Assembly: GCA_031261365.1 (NCBI GenBank)
Contig: JAISJY010000108.1
Location: forward strand, 1-5,655
From: Caryophanales bacterium
Lineage (GTDB): Bacteria; Bacillota_I; Bacilli_A; RFN20; JAISJY01
Length of the DNA stretch: 5,655 bases
Reading direction: 5' to 3'
Under the pieces are notes generated by a model that searched no databases, had not been told where the DNA came from, and saw only the letters and a list, made by a program, of their open reading frames with translations. Made by a program: the position numbers and the translations under genes. The stretch's first letter is position 1. Every line of letters begins with the position of its first letter. Shown in pieces: positions 5,619 to 5,655 of this stretch.

Positions 5619-5655
5619 CTAATTGTTTTCTTGAGTATCTTCAACAATATCATCA
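5619..5655 (-). CDS. C-terminal tail of a gene entering from the right edge
   Basis: On the minus strand a frame beginning at 5654 reads DDIVEDTQENN and ends at a TAG (5621-5619). Its acidic, polar composition is typical of a protein C-terminus and differs from the Lys/Ile/Phe-rich reading of the third frame (MILLKILKK...). The gene would be co-directional with the propeller gene, 68 nt upstream of the TTG or 92 nt upstream of the ATG. Only 11 codons are visible, so neither identity nor reality is certain. Confidence 0.4.
   Translation of the reverse strand, partial: DDIVEDTQENN

Noticed and set aside
5616..5644. TTGAAG-17-TAGAAT promoter-like pair on the minus strand
   Set aside because: The hexamers and spacing are reasonable, but they fall within the probable coding tail of the right-edge gene, and the TAG of the -10 is that gene's stop codon. 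Too weak to list as a promoter.
5600..5653. Alternative minus-strand frame starting MILLKILKK at the right edge
   Set aside because: It is a short hydrophobic/basic reading typical of AT-rich noise, runs into the T-tract, and competes with the more protein-like acidic frame.

Overview
The window is strongly AT-rich (about 70% or more A+T by eye) and carries ordinary metabolic genes of a low-GC Gram-positive type. TGA is used as a real stop codon: the phosphohexomutase and uridine kinase genes both end in TGA inside ATGA overlaps, at the lengths normal for their families, and the tryptophans checked are TGG. This argues for the standard bacterial code and against Mycoplasma or Spiroplasma. The base composition, compact spacing and sparse Shine-Dalgarno use fit Acholeplasma- or Izemoplasma-like Mollicutes or a related AT-rich Firmicute. 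That placement is inference; no marker gene is present.

Layout. At the left edge (1-163, minus) is the N-terminal part of a membrane protein that runs off the window. It is divergent from a ribokinase gene (253-1092, plus), and the 89-bp gap holds promoter-like hexamers and a perfect 9+2+9 palindrome. A 113-bp convergent gap with weak dyads follows. Then comes a minus-strand cluster that probably forms one operon. In transcription order it is a TolB-like beta-propeller protein (5550/5526-4639), a phospho-sugar mutase (4605-2944), uridine kinase (2947-2342) and an HI0933/BaiN-type flavoprotein (2345-1206). The last three genes overlap by ATGA, which suggests translational coupling. At the right edge, a short acidic reading frame ending at 5619 is probably the C-terminus of another minus-strand gene. 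Between it and the propeller gene lie an imperfect 38-nt dyad and a cre-like sequence.

How the genes fit together. Ribokinase makes ribose-5-phosphate, a PGM2/PgcA-type mutase interconverts 1- and 6- (or 5-) phosphates of sugars, and uridine kinase makes UMP. The shared theme is sugar-phosphate and nucleoside salvage, with UDP-sugar supply as another possibility. The flavoprotein and the propeller protein have no specific known role in this setting.

I found no mobile element, CRISPR array, RNA gene or clear novel system. The most unusual signals are regulatory: two genes without a Shine-Dalgarno sequence each have a -10-like hexamer exactly 6 nt before an ATG, which suggests leaderless mRNAs, and there is an operator-like palindrome in the divergent promoter region.
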